Source of the DNA: Leptotrichia shahii
GTDB taxonomy: Bacteria > Fusobacteriota > Fusobacteriia > Fusobacteriales > Leptotrichiaceae
DNA length: 64,000 nucleotides
NCBI RefSeq assembly: GCF_008327825.1
Contig: NZ_AP019827.1
Coordinates: 992,001 to 1,056,000 of the forward strand
Direction: 5' to 3'
Below the pieces are notes generated by a model that was given only the letters and a program-made list of their open reading frames with translations, searched no databases and was not told the origin of the DNA. The first letter of the stretch is position 1; each line of letters begins with the position of its first letter. The position numbers and the translations under genes are program-made. Of the stretch, positions 9,092-17,806 are shown one piece after another.

Positions 9092-10783
9092 ATGAAGTGG
9101 GAATTAAAAAGCTATGATAAAAATTATTTGGTATCAAAAAGTTCTGAATTTGGTGAAAGTAAATTAATTTCAAGGCTTCTTTTAAACCGAGGAGTTAATA
9201 CAAAGGAAAAGGTACATAAATTTTTAAATTCAGATAAAAAGGATATTCATAATCCATTTTTGTTTGAAGATATGGAAAATGCAGTTAAAAGAATACAAAA
9301 GGCTGGGAAAAATAAAGAAAAAATTATAGTTTATGGGGATTATGATGTTGATGGAATTTCTGGAGTGGCATATTTGGTAATGATGCTGAGAAGATTAGGA
9401 TTAAATGTAGATTATTACATTCCAAATCGGGTTCATAAAGGAACTGGCATAAATAAGCATGTTTTGGCATTTCTGAAAAAATGGGATGCAAAGTTGTTTA
9501 TAACGGTTGATACGTCCATAAATAATCTTGAAGAAATATTAATGCTTAAAAACAGAGAGATTGACATAATTATAACGGATCATCATAGGCAAACTGGCAT
9601 TTTTGAAAACGAGGAAGAAAATCTTGGAGTTCTTACAATAAATCCAAAAAGTAGTAAAAATTATCCAAATAAATTTTTATCTGGCTCTGGAGTAGCTTTT
9701 AAACTTGCAGATGCAGTATATGAAACTTATGGCGCAAATAAAAAGATATTGTATGATTATTTGGATATTATAATGATTGGGACGGTTGCAGATGTTGTGC
9801 CGATGACTGATGAAAATAGATTTATCATAAAAAAAGGATTAAGTAATCTAAAAAAAACGAAAATAAAAGGTTTGAAGTATATTATTAACTATTTAAAGAT
9901 AAATCCGAAAAATATAACAACTAGCGATATTGGATTTTTTGTAGCACCAATTTTTAATGCACTTGGGAGAATTGACAACTCAAAAATTGTTGTAAATTTC
10001 TTTATTCAAGAGGATGATTTTAAACTTTTCTCAATAATTGAGGAAATGAAACGTGCCAATAAAATTAGGCGTTATTTGGAAAATGAGATTTATAATGAAT
10101 TGGAGGAAAAAATACAGCGACTGGAACGTCCAAAGTATATTTTTATGAAAAGTAGAAAATGGCATTCTGGCGTAATTGGTGTTGTTTGTTCAAGAATTTC
10201 CATAAAATATAATATTCCAGTAATTTTGGTTTCAATAAAAAATGGATATGGGAAGGCATCTTGCAGAAGCATTGAAGGAGTTAATATTTTTGATATTTTA
10301 AAAAGTGTTTCAAATAAGCTGGAGCGATTTGGAGGACATGATTTGGCGGCAGGATTTCTTGTTTCTGAAAAATATTTAGGTGAAATAGAAAAACATCTGC
10401 GGAATAAACTTGCTATAAAAAATAGAGGAAATGTTCAAAAAATACTTTATGTGGATGCTTGGCTGAATATTGAAAATTTGAATAAAAGAAAACTGCATGA
10501 CATAAATAGGCTTTCACCTTTCGGTCTGGATAATCAAGAGCCTAACTTTATGGATGCTGATGTAAATTTTTTGAATTTAACAAAGTTTGGAATAAATAAT
10601 CGGCATTTTAAAGGATTTGTCAGAAAAAATAACCGTATCATTTCGGTAATTGGCTATAATTTAGGACATAAATTAAAAACAAATAATTTTTACAAGAAAA
10701 AATTTAAAATAGTTTATACTCCAATATTTAAGTCTGTTCATTCAGATTTATTTATTGAATTAAAAATAAAGGATTTTAAATAA
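9092..10783 (+). CDS. recJ: Single-stranded-DNA exonuclease RecJ
   Basis: RecJ degrades single-stranded DNA 5-prime to 3-prime in recombination and repair. The DHH phosphoesterase motifs are visible: VYGDYDVDGISG, ITVDTSINN (family norm TVDCG), IIITDHHRQTG and IMIGTVADVVPM. The DHHA1 domain has RKWHSGVIGVVCSRI and FGGHDLAAGF. I prefer ATG 9092 because RecJ proteins usually begin MKWELK. GTG at 9053 is in frame and would add 13 residues. AAGGAAG at 9071-9077 is a rather distant ribosome site, so the start is uncertain by those 13 codons. Confidence 0.93.
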   Translation: MKWELKSYDKNYLVSKSSEFGESKLISRLLLNRGVNTKEKVHKFLNSDKKDIHNPFLFEDMENAVKRIQKAGKNKEKIIVYGDYDVDGISGVAYLVMMLRRLGLNVDYYIPNRVHKGTGINKHVLAFLKKWDAKLFITVDTSINNLEEILMLKNREIDIIITDHHRQTGIFENEEENLGVLTINPKSSKNYPNKFLSGSGVAFKLADAVYETYGANKKILYDYLDIIMIGTVADVVPMTDENRFIIKKGLSNLKKTKIKGLKYIINYLKINPKNITTSDIGFFVAPIFNALGRIDNSKIVVNFFIQEDDFKLFSIIEEMKRANKIRRYLENEIYNELEEKIQRLERPKYIFMKSRKWHSGVIGVVCSRISIKYNIPVILVSIKNGYGKASCRSIEGVNIFDILKSVSNKLERFGGHDLAAGFLVSEKYLGEIEKHLRNKLAIKNRGNVQKILYVDAWLNIENLNKRKLHDINRLSPFGLDNQEPNFMDADVNFLNLTKFGINNRHFKGFVRKNNRIISVIGYNLGHKLKTNNFYKKKFKIVYTPIFKSVHSDLFIELKIKDFK

Positions 10784-10839
10784 TTAAATTAATTAATATA
10801 AATTATATATAATAAAAAATTTTAGGAGGAATTAAAGAA

Positions 10840-12126
10840 ATGGCAGTAAAAAAATTAAATGAAACAACTTACGAAGTATCAGTAGTTAGAGAAGGAGAAG
10901 AATTAAAACATTTAAAGGAACATGTTTTAGTACATTTTAAAGATGCAAAAGTTGACGGATTCCGTCCAGGACATGTACCTGCGAAAGTTATTGAAAATAA
11001 ATTTAAAAAGGAAATTGAAGGGGAAATCTTAAATCATATTATTTCTGATGAATATAGAAAAGCAGTTGCAGAAAATGAATTAAAACCAATTGCTGATATT
11101 AAACTTGAAAAATATGAACATAACGATGACAAAGTAGAGATTGTATTTACAATACCTGTATTGCCTACATTTGAGCTAGGGCAATATAAAGGTGTGGAAG
11201 CAGAAAAGGAAAATGTAGAAGTTACAGATGAAACTGTAAACGAAGAAATCGAAAGATTAAAAGAAAGTGCCACAAAATTAAAAGAAATCGCAGAAGATGA
11301 AGAAGCTAAAAATGATGATGTTGTAAACATTAACTTTGAAGGGTTTATAGATGGAGAAGCATTTAATGGAGGAAAAGCTGAAGGGTATGACTTGACATTA
11401 GGTTCTCACAGCTTTATTGACACTTTTGAAGATCAAATTGCAGGACACAAAAAAGGTGATGAATTTGATGTAAACGTTACATTCCCTGAAAATTATGGAG
11501 CTGCAAACTTGTCTGGAAAACCAGCTTTATTTAAAGTAAAAGTAAATTCAATTAAGAGAAAAGAAGAAGCTGAATTAAATGATGACTTGGCAAAAGAATT
11601 AGGATTTGATTCTGTTGAAGATATGAAAAATAAAACTAGAGAAAATATTATAAAAAGAGAAGAAACAAGAGCAGAAAATGAATTTAAGAACAAAGTTGTA
11701 GAAGCAGTAGTAAATGCAACAGAAGTTGAAGTTCCAGAAGCATTAGTTCAAAGAGAAATTGACTACCAAATCAATAGATTTGCACAACAATTGCAAATGC
11801 AAGGAATGAAATTGGAACAATATTTCCAAATGACTGGACAAACATTGGAAACAATGAGAGAAAGTTCAAAGGAAAATGCTGAAAAAGCTGTAAAAACAGA
11901 ATTAGTATTAGCTGAAATTGCAAAAGCTGAAGAAATTAAAGCAACTGATGAAGAAGTATCAAAAGAAATTGAAAAATTGGCTGCAATGTACGGACTTGAA
12001 AAAGATGCATTGATCGCTGATGTAAGAAAAAATGGAAACTATGAAAGATTTATTGATGAAACAAACTACAGATTAGTAAATCAAAAAACAATTGATTTAT
12101 TAGTAAACGAAGCAAAAGTTAAATAG
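10840..12126 (+). CDS. tig: Trigger factor
   Basis: Trigger factor is the ribosome-bound chaperone and peptidyl-prolyl isomerase that meets nascent chains. The 428-residue protein has the ribosome-binding tail with FRPGHVPAKVIENKF (family signature GFRPGKAP), an FKBP-like domain around residues 150-235 (DDVVNINFEGFIDGEAF) and a helical C-terminal domain. AGGAGG lies eight bases before ATG. It sits directly upstream of clpP and clpX, a common bacterial order linking folding and proteolysis. Confidence 0.96.
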   Translation: MAVKKLNETTYEVSVVREGEELKHLKEHVLVHFKDAKVDGFRPGHVPAKVIENKFKKEIEGEILNHIISDEYRKAVAENELKPIADIKLEKYEHNDDKVEIVFTIPVLPTFELGQYKGVEAEKENVEVTDETVNEEIERLKESATKLKEIAEDEEAKNDDVVNINFEGFIDGEAFNGGKAEGYDLTLGSHSFIDTFEDQIAGHKKGDEFDVNVTFPENYGAANLSGKPALFKVKVNSIKRKEEAELNDDLAKELGFDSVEDMKNKTRENIIKREETRAENEFKNKVVEAVVNATEVEVPEALVQREIDYQINRFAQQLQMQGMKLEQYFQMTGQTLETMRESSKENAEKAVKTELVLAEIAKAEEIKATDEEVSKEIEKLAAMYGLEKDALIADVRKNGNYERFIDETNYRLVNQKTIDLLVNEAKVK

Positions 12127-12169
12127 TAATTTTTTAAATTACAGATTAAAAAGAATATTTTGATTTTAG

Positions 12170-12210
12170 AAGAATTTTGTGATAAAATAGTTTATTGCGA
12201 AATTCTTTTT
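12170..12210 (+). terminator. Terminator after tig
   Basis: AAGAATTT at 12170-12177 pairs with AAATTCTT at 12200-12207 and runs into T residues. It suggests that clpP has its own promoter in the remaining 110 bases. Confidence 0.6.
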
Positions 12211-12319
12211 CACTATTTTGTAAAAATAAAAAGAATTGGGATAACAAGCATATTTAATAACAAAGAAAATAAAAAATAATAAAATAAAAGAAAAATTTAT
12301 AGAAAGAGGAGGAAATAAT

Positions 12320-12895
12320 ATGTCAGTATATAGTCCAGTAGTTATTGAAAATGATGGACGTGGGGAAAGAAGTTATGATATTTATTCAAGACTTTTGAAA
12401 GATAGAATAATTTTTGTAAGTGGAGAAGTTGAAGATGGGATGGCAAATGCGATTGTTGCACAGCTGCTATTCTTGGATGCACAGGATAATGAAAAGGATA
12501 TTGTCATGTATATAAATAGCCCAGGTGGAGTAATTACAGCTGGACTTGCGATTTATGATACAATGCGTCACATTAAAAGTGATGTTTCTACAGTTTGTGT
12601 AGGACAAGCGGCAAGTATGGGAGCAGTATTGTTGTCAGCAGGAGCAAAAGGAAAAAGATACTCATTGCCAAATTCAAGAATAATGATTCATCAGCCATTA
12701 GGTGGAGCAAGAGGACAAGCGACAGATATTCAGATTCAAGCAAAAGAAATCGAAAGAATGAAAGAAATTACAAGTAAAATTTTATCAGAAGCAACTGGAA
12801 AATCAGTAGAAGAAATCTATGCAGATACTGAAAGAGACAACTTTATGTCGCCAGAAGAAGCTGTAAATTACGGATTAATTGATAAAATTTTATAA
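12320..12895 (+). CDS. clpP: ATP-dependent Clp protease proteolytic subunit
   Basis: ClpP forms the tetradecameric serine-protease barrel that degrades proteins fed by ClpX or ClpA. The 191-residue protein has normal length. The active-site serine is about residue 99 in GQAASMGAV and the histidine about 124 in MIHQPLGG; the acidic residue lies in the [11 protein letters not shown] segment. An AGGAGG site precedes the ATG. The gene lies between tig and clpX. Confidence 0.97.
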   Translation: MSVYSPVVIENDGRGERSYDIYSRLLKDRIIFVSGEVEDGMANAIVAQLLFLDAQDNEKDIVMYINSPGGVITAGLAIYDTMRHIKSDVSTVCVGQAASMGAVLLSAGAKGKRYSLPNSRIMIHQPLGGARGQATDIQIQAKEIERMKEITSKILSEATGKSVEEIYADTERDNFMSPEEAVNYGLIDKIL

Positions 12896-12952
12896 AAACT
12901 TTATTTAAAATATATTTTTAAAATTATAAAAAGTTTTGCGTAAAGTGGGAGT

Positions 12953-12980
12953 GCAGAAGTATGGCGTTTGATACCTCTGC
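12953..12980 (+). other. Stem-loop in the clpP-clpX gap
   Basis: GCAGAAGTAT at 12953-12962 pairs with ATACCTCTGC at 12971-12980 (nine of ten pairs) around an 8-base loop. A run of A, not T, follows, so it is not a normal + strand terminator. The flanks carry TGCGTAAA twice, at about 12938 and 12978. Confidence 0.55.
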
Positions 12981-13072
12981 GTAAAAAAATAATAAGTAAA
13001 ATAATAAAATAGAAATTAATAATAAAAATATATAAATAGGAATTATATAAAGAAAAAATGAGGTGAAAAATA

Positions 13073-14305
13073 TTGGCAAATAAGAAAAAAAATTACTGTT
13101 CATTCTGTGGCAGGGAAGAGCATGAAGTGGAACGGTTAATACAAAGTCCTGAAGAGGATGATGTGTTTATTTGTAATGAATGTATAGAAGACAGTGCAGA
13201 ATTATTGGACAGCTTTAGGGAATATGATGAAAATGAGCATAATAGGGAAATTACATTGTTAAAGCCCAAGGAAATAAAGGCTAAACTTGATGAATATATT
13301 ATCGGACAGGAACAGCCTAAAAAAGTTTTATCCGTGGCGGTTTATAATCATTTTAAGAGAATAACCCATAAACAGCAGAAAAAAACAGATGATGATGTGG
13401 AGCTTCAAAAATCCAATGTGCTGCTAGTAGGGCCTACTGGAAGTGGAAAAACTTTGCTTGCGCAGACACTAGCGAAAACATTGAATGTGCCTTTGGCGAT
13501 TGCGGATGCGACAACATTGACGGAAGCTGGATATGTTGGAGATGACGTGGAAAATGTGCTTTTGAAGTTGATAAAGGCTGCAGATTACGATATTGAAACG
13601 GCAGAACACGGAATTATTTATATTGATGAAATTGATAAAATTGCGAGAAAATCAGAAAATATGTCAATTACACGGGATGTTTCTGGAGAAGGAGTTCAAC
13701 AGGCACTGCTTAAAATTATTGAAGGGACTGTTGCAAGTGTTCCGCCTCAAGGTGGTAGAAAACATCCAAATCAGGAAATGATTGAAATTAATACGAAGGA
13801 TATTTTATTTATTGTTGGTGGAGCATTTGAAGGGCTGGAAGCGAAAGTTAAAGATAGAGTTAATGAAAAAAGGGTTGGATTTGGACTGGAAACAATTAAG
13901 ACTAAATTGGATGACTTAACTTTATTTGAAAATGTATTGCCTGAAGATTTGATAAAATTTGGGTTAATTCCAGAGTTAATTGGACGGTTACCTGTAATTA
14001 CAGCTCTTCATGGGCTTGATGAAGAAGCTATGATAAAAATATTGACAGAGCCTAAAAATTCGCTTGTTAAACAATATAAAAAATATTTTGAGATGGAAAA
14101 TGTGGATTTGGAATTTGATAAGGATGCGATTGTTGAGATTGCACAGCTGGCACTTAAGAGAAAAATTGGAGCTAGAGGACTTCGTTCAATTATTGAAAGC
14201 GTTATGACTGACTTGATGTATGAAATTCCGTCAAAAGATAATGTTAAGAAAGTGATAATTACGAAGGAAGCTGTCACAGATAAGAATAAAGTGATTGTTG
14301 AATAG
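13073..14305 (+). CDS. clpX: ATP-dependent Clp protease ATP-binding subunit ClpX
   Basis: ClpX is the AAA+ unfoldase that recognises substrates and threads them into ClpP. The N-terminal zinc-binding domain has Cys 9, 12, 34 and 37 (CSFC, CNEC). The ATPase has Walker A GPTGSGKT near residue 120, Walker [11 protein letters not shown], and the ClpP-docking loop of the IGF type appears as VGFGLE. The start is TTG with AGGTG ahead of it, giving MANKKK. Length (410) is normal. Confidence 0.97.
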   Translation: MANKKKNYCSFCGREEHEVERLIQSPEEDDVFICNECIEDSAELLDSFREYDENEHNREITLLKPKEIKAKLDEYIIGQEQPKKVLSVAVYNHFKRITHKQQKKTDDDVELQKSNVLLVGPTGSGKTLLAQTLAKTLNVPLAIADATTLTEAGYVGDDVENVLLKLIKAADYDIETAEHGIIYIDEIDKIARKSENMSITRDVSGEGVQQALLKIIEGTVASVPPQGGRKHPNQEMIEINTKDILFIVGGAFEGLEAKVKDRVNEKRVGFGLETIKTKLDDLTLFENVLPEDLIKFGLIPELIGRLPVITALHGLDEEAMIKILTEPKNSLVKQYKKYFEMENVDLEFDKDAIVEIAQLALKRKIGARGLRSIIESVMTDLMYEIPSKDNVKKVIITKEAVTDKNKVIVE

Positions 14306-14425
14306 TAAATACTTAAAAATATAAAGAAAATATAAATATAAGTTCATTTATTTTATATTTAGATAATAGATTTGCAAAGAAATTATATGACTTTAGAATG
14401 TTAATAAAATATGAAAGGGGAAATT

Positions 14426-16777
14426 ATGCAAAACAAACCGTTTATAGCTACAAGAGAATTAGTTGTATTTCCAGGCGTTGTAACTCCAATCTTTATTGGT
14501 AGGCAGTCAAGCCTGAAAAGTCTTGAAGAAGCAGTTGCAAGATTTGATAATAAGCTAATTCTTACGTCGCAAAAGGATGCAAATATAGAAGAACCGAAAT
14601 TTCCAGAAGACGTATATGAAACTGGAGTTTTAGTTCATATTATACAAACAGTAAAAATGCCAAATGGAAATGTAAAAGTGCTGGTTGAAGCTAAGCATAG
14701 AGTTCTTATCAATCAGTTTTCAAAAGATAAAAATGGCGTTATTTATGCTGAATATGAAGAAATTTTTTCAAAACCAATTGATGAAAGTAAAGCTGAGGCG
14801 TTGAAGCGTAAAGTTATTGATGAATTTTCAAAATATGCCAAAAAAACTAACAAAGTGTTGCCTGATATTATTTATAATATAAAGGAAATTAGCAGTATTG
14901 ACAAAGTTTTTGATTTAATCTGCACTAATCTTATGATTGCGACAGATGTAAAGCAAGGGTTGCTTGAAACGCTGGACGTGGAAGAAAGAGCCTATAAGAT
15001 TTTAAGCATACTTGAAAGAGAAATTGAAATTTTTATGCTTGAACGTGAAATTGAAAATCGTGTGAAGGAACAGATGGCAGAAGTTCAGAAAAACTATTAT
15101 TTACGTGAAAAAATAAAAGTAATGCGTGAAGAAATGGGAGAAGGAACAGATTCTGACGAGGAATTAGAAGAACTTGATCAAAGAGTAAGGGATGCTAAAA
15201 TTCCTCAAGATTTGAAGGATAAATTAGTGAAAGAACTCTCAAGAATGAAGAAAATGCCTGATTTTTCTGCAGAATCTTCAGTGATTAGAACATATTTGGA
15301 AACTGTACTTGAATTGCCGTGGGAAGTTTCTACTAGCGATGAAATTGATATAAAAAAAGCTGAAAAAATACTGAATGAAGATCATTACGGATTGGAAGAA
15401 GTAAAGGAAAGAATTTTGGAATTTTTGGCAATCAAAAAATTAAATAAAACGTTAAAAGGTTCAATTATCTGTCTTGTAGGGCCTCCAGGTGTAGGGAAAA
15501 CATCGCTTGCACATTCGGTAGCTCGTTCAATGAACAGAAAATTTACAAGAATCTCACTTGGTGGAGTAAGAGATGAGGCTGAAATTCGTGGACATAGAAG
15601 AACTTATGTGGGAGCAATGCCAGGAAGAATCATAAACTCACTGAAACAGGTTGGAGTGAATAACCCTGTAATGCTGTTTGATGAAATTGATAAAATGGCT
15701 TCTGACTTTAGAGGAGATCCTGCTTCAGCAATGCTGGAAGTATTAGATCCTGCACAAAATAACTCATTTGAAGACCATTACATTGATCATACTTTTGACT
15801 TGTCAAATGTATTTTTCATTTGTACAGCAAATGATTTGGGCGGAATTCCAGGACCGCTTCGTGACAGAATGGAGATTATCTCAATCGAGTCATACACAGA
15901 ATTTGAAAAATTAAATATTGCTAAAAAGTATTTAATTCCTCAAACACAAGAAGAAAATGGATTAAAAGAATTTAAAATTTCATTTTCTGATAAAGCAGTC
16001 ATGAAAATTATAAATGAATACACAAGAGAAGCTGGAGTTAGAAATTTACGAAGAGAAATTGGTAAATTATTTAGAAAAATAGCAAAGGAAATACTTTTAT
16101 CAAAATCTGACAGCAAGAAAATCTCTGTTTCTGAAGCAAAAGTCAAAAAATATTTGGGAAATGCCAAATTCAGAATTGATAAAATTAAAGAAAAAGAAGG
16201 TAAAATTGGTGTTGTAAATGGACTTGCATGGACAGCGGTTGGAGGAACAACTATGGAAGTGCAGGCGGTAAAAATGGAAGGAAAAGGTGTGCTGCAGCTT
16301 ACTGGTAAGCTGGGAGATGTAATGAAGGAATCAGCTAGAGTGGCATATTCTTATGTACGGCACATAAAAAATGAACTTGGAATAAAAGAAAAATTCAATG
16401 AAACAACAGATGTTCATTTACACTTTCCTGAAGGAGCAGTACCAAAAGACGGACCATCAGCAGGAATTACAATTACAACGGCAATAATTTCAGTATTGAC
16501 TAATAAGGAAGTTAGACAAGATGTGGCAATGACTGGAGAAATTACAATCACTGGAGAAGTTCTGGCAGTTGGTGGAATTAAAGAAAAGGTAATTGGAGCT
16601 CATAGAGTTGGCATAAGGGATGTTGTGCTTCCTTTGGATAACAAGGTTGATACGGAGGAATTGCCAAAGGAAATTGCAGACCAGATGAAATTCTACTTTG
16701 CGAAAACTTATGATGATGTGAAAAAGATTGTTTTTGTGGAGAAGAAAGAAGTAAAAAAAGCAGGAAAAAGAAAATAA
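14426..16777 (+). CDS. lon: ATP-dependent protease Lon
   Basis: Lon is a cytosolic AAA+ serine protease for misfolded and regulatory proteins. The protein has the N-terminal substrate domain (RELVVFPGVVTPIFIGR), a coiled middle, Walker A GPPGVGKT near residue 352, Walker B VMLFDEIDKM and the proteolytic domain with the catalytic serine in KDGPSAGI (about 678) and the lysine in GGIKEKVIGA. The ATG at 14411 lies upstream of the AAAGGGGA ribosome site, so I start at 14426, giving 783 residues. Confidence 0.96.
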   Translation: MQNKPFIATRELVVFPGVVTPIFIGRQSSLKSLEEAVARFDNKLILTSQKDANIEEPKFPEDVYETGVLVHIIQTVKMPNGNVKVLVEAKHRVLINQFSKDKNGVIYAEYEEIFSKPIDESKAEALKRKVIDEFSKYAKKTNKVLPDIIYNIKEISSIDKVFDLICTNLMIATDVKQGLLETLDVEERAYKILSILEREIEIFMLEREIENRVKEQMAEVQKNYYLREKIKVMREEMGEGTDSDEELEELDQRVRDAKIPQDLKDKLVKELSRMKKMPDFSAESSVIRTYLETVLELPWEVSTSDEIDIKKAEKILNEDHYGLEEVKERILEFLAIKKLNKTLKGSIICLVGPPGVGKTSLAHSVARSMNRKFTRISLGGVRDEAEIRGHRRTYVGAMPGRIINSLKQVGVNNPVMLFDEIDKMASDFRGDPASAMLEVLDPAQNNSFEDHYIDHTFDLSNVFFICTANDLGGIPGPLRDRMEIISIESYTEFEKLNIAKKYLIPQTQEENGLKEFKISFSDKAVMKIINEYTREAGVRNLRREIGKLFRKIAKEILLSKSDSKKISVSEAKVKKYLGNAKFRIDKIKEKEGKIGVVNGLAWTAVGGTTMEVQAVKMEGKGVLQLTGKLGDVMKESARVAYSYVRHIKNELGIKEKFNETTDVHLHFPEGAVPKDGPSAGITITTAIISVLTNKEVRQDVAMTGEITITGEVLAVGGIKEKVIGAHRVGIRDVVLPLDNKVDTEELPKEIADQMKFYFAKTYDDVKKIVFVEKKEVKKAGKRK

Positions 16778-16827
16778 ATTATAAAAAAATTACTTTTTAT
16801 GATAAATGTGATTAGTTAAAAGTAATA

Positions 16828-16876
16828 AAAAAAATTGGAAGTTTTTAAATCTTAGATTTTCTTCCAATTTTTTGTT
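16828..16876 (+). terminator. Terminator after lon
   Basis: AAATTGGAAG (16832-16841) and CTTCCAATTT (16861-16870) form a perfect 10-bp stem, extended by A/T pairs, with T residues after it and A residues before it. It can work in both directions between lon and the minus-strand genes that follow. Confidence 0.85.
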
Positions 16877-16883
16877 ATAAATT

Positions 16884-17203
16884 TTATTTAGTTGGCTTCC
16901 AAATTTCAATAACTTTTGCCATTTCCATTAATGTTTGTCTATTTTGAAGACCTTCCATAGAGATAAAATAAACTTTACCCTCGTGATCAATAAAATTTAT
17001 AATCATTATGTGCTATTATCTATTTATATCAACAGAATCTAAAGTAATATTCTCTTTAGGAATTCCTTCGTTAAGATATTTTTGCATAAGTACATAGGCA
17101 GCTTTTTCTGAATTTGCTTTTAATTTATCTTTTCATTATCAATCCATATTATTTTTGGGAATATCCTAAATTTTAATTTATCACGAATTATTATTTTTGC
17201 CAT
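16884..17203 (-). pseudogene. Decayed small gene of unknown function
   Basis: Read on the minus strand, ATG at 17203 overlaps the end of the upstream membrane gene and opens MAKIIIRDKLKFRIFPKII, then stops early. A shifted frame continues with KDKLKANSEKAAYVLMQKYL and NEGIPKENITLDSVD, meets two stop codons, and resumes in the same frame to KVIEIWKPTK and a TAA at 16884. This looks like one small protein of about 105 residues broken by a frameshift and stops. The family is not recognised. Confidence 0.55.
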
Positions 17204-17730
17204 TTATCTCTGTTTTCCTTTTCGATTTTCTTTTGATTCTCTATATATTCTGTAATGTTTATAAAAATTCCTTTTAATTCAAATAATGTAATGCAATAAA
17301 GTGATAGAATGTTTAAACTGTTAATTTCAATATTAAAAATTAACATTAGTAGTAAAAATATTAAAACAGTAATTGAAACTATTGTCCATTCAGTTTTAGA
17401 AAAAGGATTGATATTATTGTCATCCATTCCAACATCGGTTGTAATGAGAAGATGAAGAATATAAACGCCGATTAATTTCATTAACTGCCAAAAAAATGAA
17501 AAATTTTCTAGAATAATCTTGTTTCCATTTAAGTGAAATAAAATAATCATAAAAAATTCAATTATAAAAAATTTTTTCTCGTCATATAAATTTATAATTC
17601 CATTAATTAGTGACAAAACAAGCATTATTTCAATAATATGTATTGTAAGTCCGCTTTTATCCAACTTTTGAATATCAATATAATCCATAAAAATTGAACT
17701 TAATAAAATCATTTTTATTATTTGATACAT
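17191..17730 (-). CDS. Hypothetical membrane protein
   Basis: This minus-strand ORF encodes about 179 residues from ATG 17730, which has AAAGGAG eight bases upstream; an earlier in-frame ATG at 17787 has no such site. The protein has several hydrophobic segments (for instance FFIIEFFMIILFHL and VSITVLIFLLLMLIF) and a charged C-terminal tail, KKIEKENRDKWQK. I do not recognise it. Its stop overlaps the start of the decayed gene at 16884-17203, so the two once formed an operon. Confidence 0.65.
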   Translation of the reverse strand: MYQIIKMILLSSIFMDYIDIQKLDKSGLTIHIIEIMLVLSLINGIINLYDEKKFFIIEFFMIILFHLNGNKIILENFSFFWQLMKLIGVYILHLLITTDVGMDDNNINPFSKTEWTIVSITVLIFLLLMLIFNIEINSLNILSLYCITLFELKGIFINITEYIENQKKIEKENRDKWQK

Positions 17731-17806
17731 TTTGTTTCTCCTTTGATAAGAAAAGTGCATTATATAAGTTAAAATAATAAACTTCACTTACAAAAACTTT
17801 AAAAAA

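Noticed and set aside
12953-12980. Rho-independent terminator of clpP
   Set aside because: The stem is good but A residues follow it on the + strand.
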